From assembly GCF_000971195.1 (NCBI RefSeq), contig NZ_BBLZ01000003.1:121815-185814 (forward strand): a stretch of 64,000 nucleotides of DNA. Reading direction: 5' to 3'. Below, piece after piece: positions 32,277 through 41,808 of this stretch (its first letter is position 1; each line of letters opens with the position of its first letter). A model generated the notes under the pieces. It saw nothing but the letters and a program-made list of their open reading frames with translations, searched no databases and was not told the DNA's origin. The DNA is from Demequina soli. GTDB lineage: Bacteria; Actinomycetota; Actinomycetes; Actinomycetales; Demequinaceae. Both the position numbers and the translations under genes were made by a program.

Positions 32277-33668
32277 CTAGGCCGCGGGGCCCTCGGTGAG
32301 GGTCGCGGTGCCGGTGTGCGTGGCGCCGGCGGTGTCGGTCCAGGTGAGCTTCACCGAGTCGCCGGGCTGGAGGGCGGTCAGGACGCCGGAGAGGTCGCTC
32401 TGGCTGGTCACCGTGGTGCCGTTGGCGGCCGTGATGGTGTCGCCCGCGACCAGGCCGACCTGCGCGGCCGGGGTGTCGGGGTAGACGTACTCGACCTGAG
32501 CGCCGTCGGTGGTGGTGACGGCGCCGAGGCGTCCGCCGGGCAGGACCGCGTACTGCTGGCCCGCCGCGATCGACACACCGAGCATGGCCGGGTAGCCGAT
32601 GGTGATGGTGCTGGAGGACTGTCCCGACTCGATCTGCTGCGCGATCGACAGCGCGTCGTCGATGGGGATGGCGAAGGCGACCGTGTCGGCGCTGCCGGTG
32701 GAGGCGGCCGTGGTCATGCCGACCACCTCGCCCTGGCTGTCGAGAAGCGCGCCGCCCGAGTCGCCCGCCACCACGTCGGCGCCGAACTGGATCATGCCGC
32801 TGAGCGACTCGCTCGCCGCGGTGTACTCGGCGGCCGTGGTGACGGTGGCGTCGAGCCCCGTCACGGCGCCGTCGGCGGCCATGAGGGTGCCGCCGCCGGA
32901 GGCGTTGCCGACCGCCGTGACGGTGTCCCCGACCGCGACCCCCGTCTTGTCGGTCGTGACGGTGGTGAGTCCGGAGGCGCCCTGGAGCTGGAGGACGGCG
33001 ACATCGTCGGTCGCGTCCGTGCCGACCACCTTGGCCGTGTAGGTGTCGCCGGTCGAGGCGATGGTCACCTGGATCTGGGTGGACCCCTCGACCACGTGGT
33101 TGTTGGTGAGGACCAGGCCGTCGCTTGTGAGGACCATGCCCGTGCCCGCGGCCTGCGCGCTGTCATAGCCGAGCACGGTGTCGATGAGGACCAGGCCGGT
33201 CGACTCGCTCGTGCTGGCGGCGGACGCGGCCGTCTGGGTGGAGGTGCCTCCCGACGCGGAGCTCCCGCCCTGGGTGGTGCCCGAACCATCACCCGGGAAG
33301 GCGCCGCCGCCGGGCAGCGTGCCGTAGATGCCGTAGCCGCCGGACGTCCCGGAGGACCCGGAGCTGCCCGACGTGCCCGACGATCCGGTCGAGCCCGACG
33401 TGCCGCCGGTGGCGGGGTTCGACGCGTTCTGGACCGGGGTCTGCGCCGTGGCGGTCGACGTCGAGGGAGACGCGCTGGTCACGGCGACACCCGCCGCGAA
33501 CCCGCCGAGCGCGAGCGCGGACGCCGCCGTCACCATCGCGGCCCGTCGCATGTGGGTGCGCCGACGGTGGCGCGTCGCGGGCACGTGCTCGATCACGAGG
33601 CCGGCCGGGGGCTCGGCGGGAGGCGGCGTGAGGGCCGCGTCGCCGGACTGCTGGATGTCGTCGCTCAT
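32277..33668 (-). CDS. HtrA/DegP-type trypsin-like serine protease with PDZ domain
   Basis: 463 residues. A cytoplasmic tail and one membrane helix near 55-78 precede a long Ser/Gly/Thr linker, so the protease faces outside. Catalytic His in LTNNHVVEG, Asp in ATDDVAVLQL and Ser in VAGDSGGALL; a PDZ domain with VYPDTPAAQVGLVAGDTITA follows. The start at 33668 has AGGAGG five bases upstream. Degrades misfolded extracytoplasmic proteins. Upstream, CTGAG and CTCAG pentamers with an 11-base phase suggest control by the two-component system at 21950-23613. Confidence 0.92.
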   Translation of the reverse strand: MSDDIQQSGDAALTPPPAEPPAGLVIEHVPATRHRRRTHMRRAAMVTAASALALGGFAAGVAVTSASPSTSTATAQTPVQNASNPATGGTSGSTGSSGTSGSSGSSGTSGGYGIYGTLPGGGAFPGDGSGTTQGGSSASGGTSTQTAASAASTSESTGLVLIDTVLGYDSAQAAGTGMVLTSDGLVLTNNHVVEGSTQIQVTIASTGDTYTAKVVGTDATDDVAVLQLQGASGLTTVTTDKTGVAVGDTVTAVGNASGGGTLMAADGAVTGLDATVTTAAEYTAASESLSGMIQFGADVVAGDSGGALLDSQGEVVGMTTAASTGSADTVAFAIPIDDALSIAQQIESGQSSSTITIGYPAMLGVSIAAGQQYAVLPGGRLGAVTTTDGAQVEYVYPDTPAAQVGLVAGDTITAANGTTVTSQSDLSGVLTALQPGDSVKLTWTDTAGATHTGTATLTEGPAA

Positions 33669-33725
33669 CATGTCCTCCTGAGATCTGTTCTCGATCCCAC
33701 TTCACCGCCCCAGGCGGGGAGGAGG

Positions 33726-33752
33726 CTGAGAGGAATCAGGGAGAACGCTCAG
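33726..33752 (-). promoter_or_regulatory. Possible response-regulator repeats upstream of the protease gene
   Basis: Three pentamers in 11-base phase on the plus strand: CTGAG (33726), CAGGG (33737, degenerate) and CTCAG (33748). This is the same unit and period as the repeats at 21258-26892 but weaker, and the site overlaps the 3' end of the MFS gene. Confidence 0.4.
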
Positions 33753-35040
33753 AAACGCGGGCGCGTCCGACCGACCGCGCCGACGCCGTCGCGAACGCGA
33801 GCGGCGCCAGCACCGCGAGCGCCACCCAGGACAGCGTCGCGAAGCTCGTCGCGGCGAGCAGCGGGCCCGCGAGGAACGCGGTCGCGGCGCCGCAGAGGTT
33901 CGACATCGCGTCGAGCGCACCCTGCGCGGACGCGCGCCCCTCGGGCGCGATCGCCTCGCTGAACAGCGCCGAGCCCGCCACGTTGACGAACGACCACCCC
34001 ACGCCGAGCAGGATCAGCGACACCGTGGTCCACCGCATGCTGGCGGACAACAGCGCCCCTACCAGGAGCGACACCGCGAATATCCCGATGCCGACGGCGA
34101 TGGTGAGCCGGTGCCCGCGCAGGTCCACGAGCGCCCCGACCACGGGCGCGAGCGCGTACATGCCCAGCACGTGCAGGCTGATGGTGATCCCCACGATCGT
34201 CAGCGAGCCGCCCTCGTGGACGATGTGCACCGGCGTCATCGTCATGACGGCGACCATGACCGCCTGCGCGGTGAGGACCGCGAGCACGGCGTAGCGCGCC
34301 CGCGGATTGCCACGCAGCTCCGCGCGCAGCCGCGCGAAGCGCTCCCGCAGGGTGGACGATGCGGCGCGCGGCGCATCGTGCGGGGCGAGGGTGGCGCTCA
34401 CGCGCAGCGGGTCGGGGCGCAGCCATGCGAAGACCACGACGCCCGCGAGCGCGAGGCACACCGCCGCGATGAGGAACGCCGAGGCGTAGACGGTCAGGCC
34501 GGTGGCGTCGCTCACGACGGCGCCCGGGGCGCCGAGGTTGGGGCCCAGCACCGAGCCGAGCGTGCCCACCCACACGATGAGCGCGAGCGCCCGCGCACGG
34601 TGGTGGGGCTCCGCGAGGTCCGTCGCGGCGAAGCGCGACTGGAGGCCGGCCGCGGACCCCGCGCCGATGAGCAGCAGGCCGACGAACAACGGCACCACGG
34701 CGGACCACTGCGCGGCCGCGACCAGGATCGCGCTGCCGAGCGCGGCCGTCCACCACCCGGTCGCGAGCGCGACCCGGCGGCCGAAGCGTGCCGCCAGGAT
34801 GCCCAGCGGCAGGCCGAGCAGGGCCGCGCCCAGCGTGCTCGCGGTGCGCGCGAGCCCGCCCCACGCCTCGCTGTGGGTGACGTCGCCGGCGAGCAGCACC
34901 CCGATCGACGGGGCGACGCCCACGCCGATCATGCCGACCACCTGGGTGACGGCCAGGACCCGCATGGTGCGACGCTGGATCGCGGCGGCGGCCGGCGTCG
35001 CGCGGCTCACCGCGGTCGCGTCGATCTCCTGCTCCTGCAC
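33736..35040 (-). CDS. MFS transporter
   Basis: 434 residues, about 12 helices. GILAARFGRRVAL marks the loop between helices 2 and 3, and PVVGALVDLRGHRLTI the second half. An acyl-charged N-terminus (QEQEIDATAVSRATP) precedes helix 1. The GTG at 35040 has GAGAGGG five bases upstream; GTG 35046 is possible. Putative drug or metabolite exporter; no regulator adjacent and no substrate clue. Confidence 0.82.
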   Translation of the reverse strand: MQEQEIDATAVSRATPAAAAIQRRTMRVLAVTQVVGMIGVGVAPSIGVLLAGDVTHSEAWGGLARTASTLGAALLGLPLGILAARFGRRVALATGWWTAALGSAILVAAAQWSAVVPLFVGLLLIGAGSAAGLQSRFAATDLAEPHHRARALALIVWVGTLGSVLGPNLGAPGAVVSDATGLTVYASAFLIAAVCLALAGVVVFAWLRPDPLRVSATLAPHDAPRAASSTLRERFARLRAELRGNPRARYAVLAVLTAQAVMVAVMTMTPVHIVHEGGSLTIVGITISLHVLGMYALAPVVGALVDLRGHRLTIAVGIGIFAVSLLVGALLSASMRWTTVSLILLGVGWSFVNVAGSALFSEAIAPEGRASAQGALDAMSNLCGAATAFLAGPLLAATSFATLSWVALAVLAPLAFATASARSVGRARVSERSP

Positions 35041-35139
35041 GTCCACCCTCTCGCACCCCGGATGCCGCCCGGGGTATGCGACCAGGCTACGGGCGGCGCG
35101 AGCCCGCACGCGACGGCCGACGTCCCGGGTGGTCGAGCC

Positions 35140-36756
35140 CTAGGAGGGGCGCGGCACCATGACGGTCAGGGCGGCCGGCATGATCTCCGCGGTGAACCCG
35201 ACCGTCGACCCCTCCGTGTCGCCGTCCACCTGATACGGAACCTCGCGGTCGAGCTCCACCTCGACGCGGCGCCCCTGGACGCGCTTCATCGGCGATCCCG
35301 AGCCGTCCTTGCCGAACGCGCCGAGTGCCCCGAGCAGCCGCACCATGCCGCGCACTCCCCCGCCCCGCGCGACCAGCACGTGGAGCCTGCCGTCCGCCGG
35401 CTCCGCGTCCGGGAGCAGACTGATCCCGCCCTGCAGGCGCCCGACGTTGCCGACCAGCACCATGACGGCGCTGCCGTCGTGGACGGTGCGGCCGTCGACG
35501 CGGATCCGGGCACGGAACGGCTCGGCCCCCACCTGACGGACGCCGGCGACGACGTAGGCGCCGCCCTTCACGACCTTCTTGAGGCGCGGATCGGTGTCAC
35601 GCATGATCTGGGCGTCGAGCCCGACGCCGGCCATGACGGCGAACCGCTGCGTGGAGCCGCCCGCGTTCCAGCGGATCATGTCGATCGGCATCGCGACGCC
35701 GTCGAGCGCGAGCGCGAGGGCCTCGCCCTCGTCGAGCGGCACGCCGAGGTTGCGGCCGAGCAGGTTGCCCGTGCCCGCGGGGATGATCGCGGCGGGCACC
35801 CCGCTACCGGCGAGCTCGGCGCACACGGCGCGTACCGTGCCGTCGCCGCCGGCGACGAGCACCATGTCGACGTCCTTGGCGAGCGCGTCGCGGGTCATCT
35901 GACGCCCGGGATCGTCGCGCTCGGTCTCGAACCACAGCGGCGCCTCCCATCCCGCCTCCGCCATCGCGTACGTGACGCGGCGGCGGAACAGGTCGAGCTC
36001 GAGCACCTTGGTCGGGTTGTAGACGACGGCGGCGCGACGCCCGGCCGCCGCGGCGCCGGCATGCGCGCGCCAGGGCACGTCCGCCTCGGCGCCGCTGATC
36101 CACAGCGCGCCGGTCGCCACGACGGCGCCGAACAGCCAGCCGCCCACCATGTCCGACAGGTGGGCGAGGGACATCGCCCACTGGTCCACCACCGTCAGGG
36201 CGATGAGGACGCCGCCCCACGCACGCGTGCGCACGCGTTCCGCGGTCGAGGCGCGCTGGGCGTTCGCGACCGTGACGGCGACCCACACGAAGATGGTGAC
36301 GGCGAGCACGTGCCCCGAGGGATACGACGGGCCGACCGCGGAGATCGAGTCCGCGAACGCGGATTCGGGCCGTGGACGGTCGACCAGGACCCGGTTGAGC
36401 TGCCACAGCGGGACGCCGATCGCCGCGATGGCGAGCGCGATCGCGAGGCGCCGCTGGCGCTGCCGCTGGGAGCGCAGCGCCAGCGCGGCGGTCACCACCA
36501 TGACGAAGAACGGGTTGGTGAGCAGGGAGAACGTCTCGGCTACCTGACCCCAGAAGGAGCGCGGCGCGAGGGACGATGCGGGGAGCCAGGTGTCGACGTG
36601 GGTGTCGGCCCAGCCGGTCATCACCCCGACGGTCCAGGCGACGTAGGCGGCGAGCGCGATCCAGAACACGGCCGGCTCGAACGGTCGACGCCGGCCGACG
36701 GGACGCTCCGGCGCGGGCACGCTCACGCGACGGCCCCTGCCCGGCACGACGCGCAT
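35140..36756 (-). CDS. PAP2 phosphatase - diacylglycerol kinase fusion
   Basis: 538 residues. Residues about 25-225 are a membrane PAP2 domain (NRVLVDRPRPE, YPSGHVLAV, SLAHLSDMVGG). Residues about 235-538 are a lipid-kinase domain of the DAGK/YegS type (VVYNPTKV; LVAGGDGTVRAV; IIPAGTGNLLGRNLG; VMAGVGLDAQIM). One polypeptide thus can both dephosphorylate and phosphorylate lipids, likely phosphatidate/diacylglycerol or undecaprenol cycling at the cytoplasmic membrane. ATG 36756 follows GAGGGG and itself lies inside a copy of GGACGATGCG. Confidence 0.88.
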   Translation of the reverse strand: MRVVPGRGRRVSVPAPERPVGRRRPFEPAVFWIALAAYVAWTVGVMTGWADTHVDTWLPASSLAPRSFWGQVAETFSLLTNPFFVMVVTAALALRSQRQRQRRLAIALAIAAIGVPLWQLNRVLVDRPRPESAFADSISAVGPSYPSGHVLAVTIFVWVAVTVANAQRASTAERVRTRAWGGVLIALTVVDQWAMSLAHLSDMVGGWLFGAVVATGALWISGAEADVPWRAHAGAAAAGRRAAVVYNPTKVLELDLFRRRVTYAMAEAGWEAPLWFETERDDPGRQMTRDALAKDVDMVLVAGGDGTVRAVCAELAGSGVPAAIIPAGTGNLLGRNLGVPLDEGEALALALDGVAMPIDMIRWNAGGSTQRFAVMAGVGLDAQIMRDTDPRLKKVVKGGAYVVAGVRQVGAEPFRARIRVDGRTVHDGSAVMVLVGNVGRLQGGISLLPDAEPADGRLHVLVARGGGVRGMVRLLGALGAFGKDGSGSPMKRVQGRRVEVELDREVPYQVDGDTEGSTVGFTAEIMPAALTVMVPRPS

Positions 36757-36854
36757 CGTCCCCTCACCGCCACCGTCTCCTCCCACCGCCCTGGTCAGAG
36801 CATCCGGCAAGGACCAGGTTCTTCGCAAGGCGACGGGCCGCCGAGCCGGACCGC

Positions 36855-37694
36855 CTACGAGGTGAGCGCCTGCTGCCCGACCACGCGCAGCAGCGCGAGC
36901 CGCTCGACGCTGTCGGCGTCCTCGCGCGCGGTGAACCACAGCAGGTGCTGGGAGCCGTCGTCGGTGTAGAGGTTGTGGCAGCTCAGCGCCATCGTCCCGA
37001 CGGTCGGGTGGACGAACGTCTTGTGGTCCACGCGCCGCAGCCTCACCGCCCGGTCCTCCCACAGCCGCGTGAACTCCTCCGAGGCCTCGGAGCACAGCGC
37101 CACGAGCTCCGCCAGCCTGCGGTCCCCCGCGGGCCGGCGGCCCGCCGCGAGCCTCAGGTCGGCGACCAGCGACTCGGACAGGCGGGCGTGATCCCGCTCG
37201 GGATGCGTCGCGCGGTGCTCGGGCTCGACGAACCAGCGGTACACCTGGCTCGACCGCGGCCACGCGATCCCCTGCCGCTCGCCCAGCAGCGCGCGGGCGA
37301 GGTCGTTGGCGGCGAGCGTCTCCGCGAGGTCCGAGACGATCAGCGCCGGGGTGTCCTCGAGGCGGTCCAGCAGCGCCAGCATCGCGGGCTCGACGTGCGT
37401 GTCGCCCGTGCGGGCAGGCACGGGGCGGCCCGCGAGCCGGTACACGTGGTCGCGCTCGTCGGAGGTGAGCCGCAGCGCGCGGGCGAGCGCGCCGAGCATC
37501 TGCGGCGAGGGCTGGACCTTCGAGCCCTGCTCGAGCTCCGTGTAGTACTCGACGGAGGCGCCGGCGAGCATCGCGACCTCGTCGCGCCGCAGCCCGGGCA
37601 CCCGGCGGCGCGGGCCGGGCACGATGCCGACGTCGGCGGGCGTGATCCGGTCGCGGCGCGAGCGCAGGAAGGCGCCGAGCTCGGGAAGGTCCAT
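36855..37694 (-). CDS. XRE/MmyB-like helix-turn-helix regulator
   Basis: 279 residues. HTH near 8-75 (VPGLRRDEVAMLAGASVEYYTELEQG), then the MmyB-like ligand-binding domain (WFVEPEHRATHPERDHAR; HKTFVHPTVGTMALSCHNLYTDDGS). Divergent from an SDR gene 122 bases away, an arrangement common for this family, in which the regulator controls the adjacent reductase. A second such pair lies at 58623-60410. Confidence 0.88.
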   Translation of the reverse strand: MDLPELGAFLRSRRDRITPADVGIVPGPRRRVPGLRRDEVAMLAGASVEYYTELEQGSKVQPSPQMLGALARALRLTSDERDHVYRLAGRPVPARTGDTHVEPAMLALLDRLEDTPALIVSDLAETLAANDLARALLGERQGIAWPRSSQVYRWFVEPEHRATHPERDHARLSESLVADLRLAAGRRPAGDRRLAELVALCSEASEEFTRLWEDRAVRLRRVDHKTFVHPTVGTMALSCHNLYTDDGSQHLLWFTAREDADSVERLALLRVVGQQALTS

Positions 37695-37816
37695 CGCCCC
37701 AGTATCCGCGTGCTCGCGCCGCGGAGGGTAGGGGCGTCGCCCCCAGGGTGAGCGCCCTCTTCTCCGTCGCGCGCGGCCGCCGCACGCTGGAGGCGCAATC
37801 GACCCGAGGAGACCTC

Positions 37817-38599
37817 ATGACCACCCCTTCCCCCGCCCCGCTCGCCCTCGTCACCGGCGCCAACCGCGGCATCGGCCGCGCGACCGCCGAGGAGCTGGCC
37901 CGCCGCGGCCACGACGTCGTGCTCACCTACCGCGGGCACGCCGAGGAGGCCGCCGAGGCGGTCGAGGCGATCGCCGCGCTCGGCCGCACGGCCATCGCGC
38001 TGCGCCTGGACGTCGCGTCGACGGAGGACGTCGCGCGGTTCGTACCCGAGCTCCGGGCGGCGATCCGCGACACGTGGGGCCGCGACACGCTCGACGTGCT
38101 CGTCAACAACGCAGGGGCGGGCGCGGACACGCGCCTCGGGGCGACCACCGCCGACGTCCTCGACGCCCTCTACGCGACCCACGTGCGCGGCGCGTACCTG
38201 CTCACGCAGGCGATCGCCGCCCCCGCCGAGGGCGCGCCGCTGCTCGCCGACGGCGGGAGCATCGTCAACCTCGGCACCGGCCTCACCCGCTTCGTCCACG
38301 TCGGCCGCGACGCCTACGCGGCGATGAAGGGCGCGGTGGGCGTGCTGACCGGCTACTGGGCTCAGCAGCTCGGGTCGCGCGGGATCCGCGTCAACACCGT
38401 CGCGCCGGGCCCCGTCGAGACGCACTTCTCGGGGTGGATGGGCGACGAGAAGGTTCGCCAGGTGTTCGCGGACGGGACCGCGCTGGGCCGGTCGGCGGTC
38501 GCGACGGACGTCGCGGGCGTGATCGCGTCGCTGGTCGCGCCCGGCTCCGCGTGGGTCACCGCGCAGCGCATCGAGGCGTCCGGCGGCTACCGCCTCTAG
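37817..38599 (+). CDS. Short-chain dehydrogenase/reductase
   Basis: 260 residues. TGANRGIG near 16-23, NNAG near 99, catalytic Ser in LGTGL region replaced by Thr/Gly context (IVNLGTGLTRF) and Tyr/Lys in YAAMK. The usual active-site Ser before Tyr appears to be Thr or absent, so activity should be viewed with care. C-terminus ASGGYRL. ATG 37817 follows GAGGAGACC. Divergent from the MmyB-like regulator. Its TAG stop overlaps the convergent cutC TAG in the tetramer CTAG. Confidence 0.82.
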   Translation: MTTPSPAPLALVTGANRGIGRATAEELARRGHDVVLTYRGHAEEAAEAVEAIAALGRTAIALRLDVASTEDVARFVPELRAAIRDTWGRDTLDVLVNNAGAGADTRLGATTADVLDALYATHVRGAYLLTQAIAAPAEGAPLLADGGSIVNLGTGLTRFVHVGRDAYAAMKGAVGVLTGYWAQQLGSRGIRVNTVAPGPVETHFSGWMGDEKVRQVFADGTALGRSAVATDVAGVIASLVAPGSAWVTAQRIEASGGYRL

Positions 38600-39336
38600 G
38601 CGGACGCGACCGCATCCGAGGCGATCCGCGCGCGCACCGCGCGGATCGTCTCGGCGTCGGTGCTGAGCGTCCCGTCCCCGCGCTCGGACTCGACCTGCGC
38701 ACGCAGGTGGACCTCGGTCACCCCCGACGCCGCGATCACCTCGGCGACGTTGCCCGGCCTCACGCCTCCCCCGGCGAGCACCGCGGGACCGCCCGCCGCG
38801 ACCAGCCGGGCCAGCGCATCGGCCCCCTGCAGCGCGGTCCGCGCGCCGCCGGAGGTGAGCACGCGCTCCACGCCGAGCCCCGCGAGGGTCGCGTACGCCG
38901 CGTCGATGTCGGGCGTCGCGTCGATGGCCTTGTGGCACGTCACCGGCACGTCACCCGCCGCGCCGACGAGCGCGCCCATCGCGTCCGCGTCGACCGTGCC
39001 GTCCGTGCGGAGGGCGCCGGTGACGATGCCGACGCGGCCGGGCGCGGCCGCCGCGACCTCGCGGATGACCGCGACGTCCTCGAGCATCACCGCGAGCTCG
39101 GCGGCGTCGTAGACGAAGTCGCCGCCGCGCGGGCGCACCATGATCTGCACCGTCACGCGCTCCGTCGCGGCCACCACCCGGCGGATCATGCCGAGGCTGG
39201 GCGTGGTGCCGCCCACGCACAGGTCGGCGCACAGCTCGACGCGGTCGGCGCCCGCCGCCTCGGCGGTGACGGCGCCGGCGACGTCGTCGACCACGATCTC
39301 GAGCAGGACGGGGGTCGGGGGCGCGATCGGATCCAC
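38596..39336 (-). CDS. cutC: Copper homeostasis protein CutC
   Basis: 246-residue TIM-barrel protein of the CutC family: LLEIVVDDVAGAVTAEAAGADRVELC near 11-36 (split), GGTTPSLGMI, IMVRPRGGDFVY, VTCHKAID and LTSGGARTAL are diagnostic. GTG start at 39336. The exact biochemical role of CutC remains unclear. Convergent with the SDR gene, the stop codons overlapping. Confidence 0.92.
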   Translation of the reverse strand: MDPIAPPTPVLLEIVVDDVAGAVTAEAAGADRVELCADLCVGGTTPSLGMIRRVVAATERVTVQIMVRPRGGDFVYDAAELAVMLEDVAVIREVAAAAPGRVGIVTGALRTDGTVDADAMGALVGAAGDVPVTCHKAIDATPDIDAAYATLAGLGVERVLTSGGARTALQGADALARLVAAGGPAVLAGGGVRPGNVAEVIAASGVTEVHLRAQVESERGDGTLSTDAETIRAVRARIASDAVASA

Positions 39337-39394
39337 GCGCCGAGCGTAGCGGCGTGCGGTCCCGACCGGCGCATCGTCCCTGGTCGGACAGGCC

Positions 39395-41563
39395 CTAGTG
39401 AGCGCCCTCCGCCTCGAGCGCGTCCACCAGAAGCCCGACGAGGGCGTCCAGCTGCACGTCGGTCGAGGAGTCCTCGTCGCCCGCGGTCGCGCCGTCGAGC
39501 GCGCGGGCCGCGAGGCCGGACTTGCTGTCGATGAGCTGGGCGATCCGCGCGTCGATCGTCTGCGCGGCGATGATCCTCCACGCCGTCACCGGCTCGGACT
39601 GGCCGATGCGGTGGATGCGGTCGATCGCCTGGGTCTGCTCCGCGTCGGTCCACGACAGCTCCGCGAGCACCATGTTCGACGCAACCTGGAGGTTGAGGCC
39701 CACGCCGGCGGCCATGAGGGAGCACACCACGATCTGCACGTCGGGGTCCTCGGTGAACGCGGTCACGTTCTCCTTGCGGGCCTTCGCGGTCTGGTCGCCG
39801 CGGATCGAGGCGTACCGGATGCCGCGCTCGGCGAAGATGCGCTCCGCCTCGTCCATCACGTCGATGTGCTTGGCGAAGAACACCACCTTGCCCACGTTGC
39901 GGGCCAGCTGCACCGCGTAGTCCGCCGCCAGCCCGGCCTTCGCCTGGCCGATGCGCCGAACCATCGTGAAGACGTTGTCGCCCTTCTTCTTCGAGGACGC
40001 GTCCTTGAGCTCCGCCGCGGCGATCTGCCGGGCGAGCGCGAGGTCCACGCCGTCCTCCGGCGAGTGGTCGGCGCGGCGCTCGATCGCGCGCAGGTAGCTC
40101 GCGACCATGCGCTCGGCGAGGACGGCCTCGGCGGCGCGGATGGAGCGGCCGAGCGGGCCGTCGAGCTCGACGGGCAGGTCGGCGACGCGGCGGGCGGGGA
40201 TGTCGGCGGCGACGTCGGCCTTGCGCCGGCGCACGATGCCCTGGTCCACCACCGCGGCGCGCGCGGCCGGATACCACCCGCGGTCCGTCGGGATCAGCCC
40301 GGTGTCCTCGAGCGCCGCCATGAGCGCGCCGAGCGGCTTCTCGTCGTCGATCCAGCCGAGGAACTCCCAGATCGCGCGGAAGTCCTCGATGTCGTTGATG
40401 AGCGGCGTGCCGGTCAGCGCCATGAGCAGCGGCCGCGCGGTGCGCTTGCGGATCCGCTCGGAGAGCGCGAGCACGTGCTGCGAGCGCTGCGAGCGCTGGT
40501 TCTTGATGAAGTGCGCCTCGTCGAGGACCATCCCCTTGAAGCCGAGGTCGCCGAACCAGCCGACGTGCCGGTCGAGGATGTCGTAGTTGACGATGACGAC
40601 GTCCGCGAACGCGTCGACCTCGTCGCCGTCGCCGTGCACCACGGTCGCGCGACGATGCGGGGTCCACAGCTCGACCTCGTGCGCCCAGTTGGTCTTGACG
40701 ACGTTGGGCACGATCACGAGCAGCGGGTACGCGTCGGCGGCCTGCGCGGCCAGCAGCGCCTGCGCGGTCTTGCCCAGGCCGGGCTCGTCGGCGAGCAGGA
40801 ACGTGCGGTGACCGCGGGCCGCGGCGGCGACGACCTGCGACTGGTGAGGCATGAGCGCCCGGCCGAGCGGCACGCGCGCCGTGGTGGCGGAGATCGAGTC
40901 CGGCTCCGGCAGCTCCATGCACGCCCGGGCGCCCGGCGCATCGTGCTCGAAGGACCGGAACAGCGGGTCGAGCAGCTCCCAGCCGGCGAGGCGGCGGGGC
41001 TGCGCGGCGGCGCGCGCCTGCGCGGCCGAGAAGTCCGGGGCGAGGAACGGATTGGCGAGCTGGAACGCGACGGCGGACTGCGGCACCACGCGCTTCTCCG
41101 CTCCGGGCGTCGGCTCGACCGGGGCGGGCTCGGGCTCGGGCTCCTCCTCGACCTCGCGCCCCGCGGCGCGCAGGACCGTCGTCTTGTAGGAGCGCGCGGC
41201 ATCGGTGACGCGGGCGTCGTCGGCGAGCAGGGCGAGCAGCGAGGTGTCGCGGGCGGCGATCTTGGCGAGCATCGTCGCGACGCCGTCGAGGCGGCGCAGC
41301 TCCTCGTCGCGCTTGGCCTGGCTCAGCGACTCGTCGGCCTTCACGCGGGCGCGCTCCTCGCGGACGATGAGCGCAACCACCTGGAACTTGGTGCGCGCGA
41401 CGCCGCGGGTCGGGGGCTGCTTGACCGCGCGGTCCACCTCGCCCGCGAGCCCGGCGAGGAGCGGGATGAGGCCCTGCTCCGCGGGGCGCGCGGCGCGGCG
41501 CCGCGTCGTGGTGCCGCCGCCGCTCCTCGTGCGGCCCGACCGTCGCTGCCCTGCTCCTGCCAC
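39395..41563 (-). CDS. SNF2-family DEAD/DEAH helicase
   Basis: 722 residues. Basic N-terminus of about 30 residues, then a variable region; ATPase motifs LADEPGLGKTAQAL near 270, DEAHFIKN and TGTPLINDIEDF; C-terminal helicase part with VVFFAKHIDVMDEAERIF, MAAGVGLNLQ and DRIHRIGQSEPV, the SNF2 signature. GTG 41563 is chosen for the GGAG-rich stretch upstream; the frame is open further but without a ribosome site. It is a stand-alone gene, not part of a recognisable defence or repair operon. Confidence 0.87.
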   Translation of the reverse strand: MAGAGQRRSGRTRSGGGTTTRRRAARPAEQGLIPLLAGLAGEVDRAVKQPPTRGVARTKFQVVALIVREERARVKADESLSQAKRDEELRRLDGVATMLAKIAARDTSLLALLADDARVTDAARSYKTTVLRAAGREVEEEPEPEPAPVEPTPGAEKRVVPQSAVAFQLANPFLAPDFSAAQARAAAQPRRLAGWELLDPLFRSFEHDAPGARACMELPEPDSISATTARVPLGRALMPHQSQVVAAAARGHRTFLLADEPGLGKTAQALLAAQAADAYPLLVIVPNVVKTNWAHEVELWTPHRRATVVHGDGDEVDAFADVVIVNYDILDRHVGWFGDLGFKGMVLDEAHFIKNQRSQRSQHVLALSERIRKRTARPLLMALTGTPLINDIEDFRAIWEFLGWIDDEKPLGALMAALEDTGLIPTDRGWYPAARAAVVDQGIVRRRKADVAADIPARRVADLPVELDGPLGRSIRAAEAVLAERMVASYLRAIERRADHSPEDGVDLALARQIAAAELKDASSKKKGDNVFTMVRRIGQAKAGLAADYAVQLARNVGKVVFFAKHIDVMDEAERIFAERGIRYASIRGDQTAKARKENVTAFTEDPDVQIVVCSLMAAGVGLNLQVASNMVLAELSWTDAEQTQAIDRIHRIGQSEPVTAWRIIAAQTIDARIAQLIDSKSGLAARALDGATAGDEDSSTDVQLDALVGLLVDALEAEGAH

Positions 41564-41808
41564 TTCGTCTCCTACTCCTCCGCTGCCGCGGATGCGGCAC
41601 GATGCGCCGCCCGGGGATGCCCGCGGTTCGCGGGCTCCGACCCTCGGTGTCCTCGCGCTGACCGCGGGCCGTTCAGATGGGCCGGCGGCGCGTCGGGCGA
41701 TGCCGATGCCGAGGTGGGCGGGGCGCGTCACGCTGTAGCGCGATCGCTGTTCCGCCTGCATTCTACGGCCTGCGACCCGGGACCGGGGGAACGCAGGCGC
41801 GACACGGG

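Noticed and set aside
36790..36818. CCTGGTC/GACCAGG hairpin as terminator of the MmyB-like gene
   Set aside because: Only a 7-bp stem with a 15-base loop; too weak to list as a terminator.
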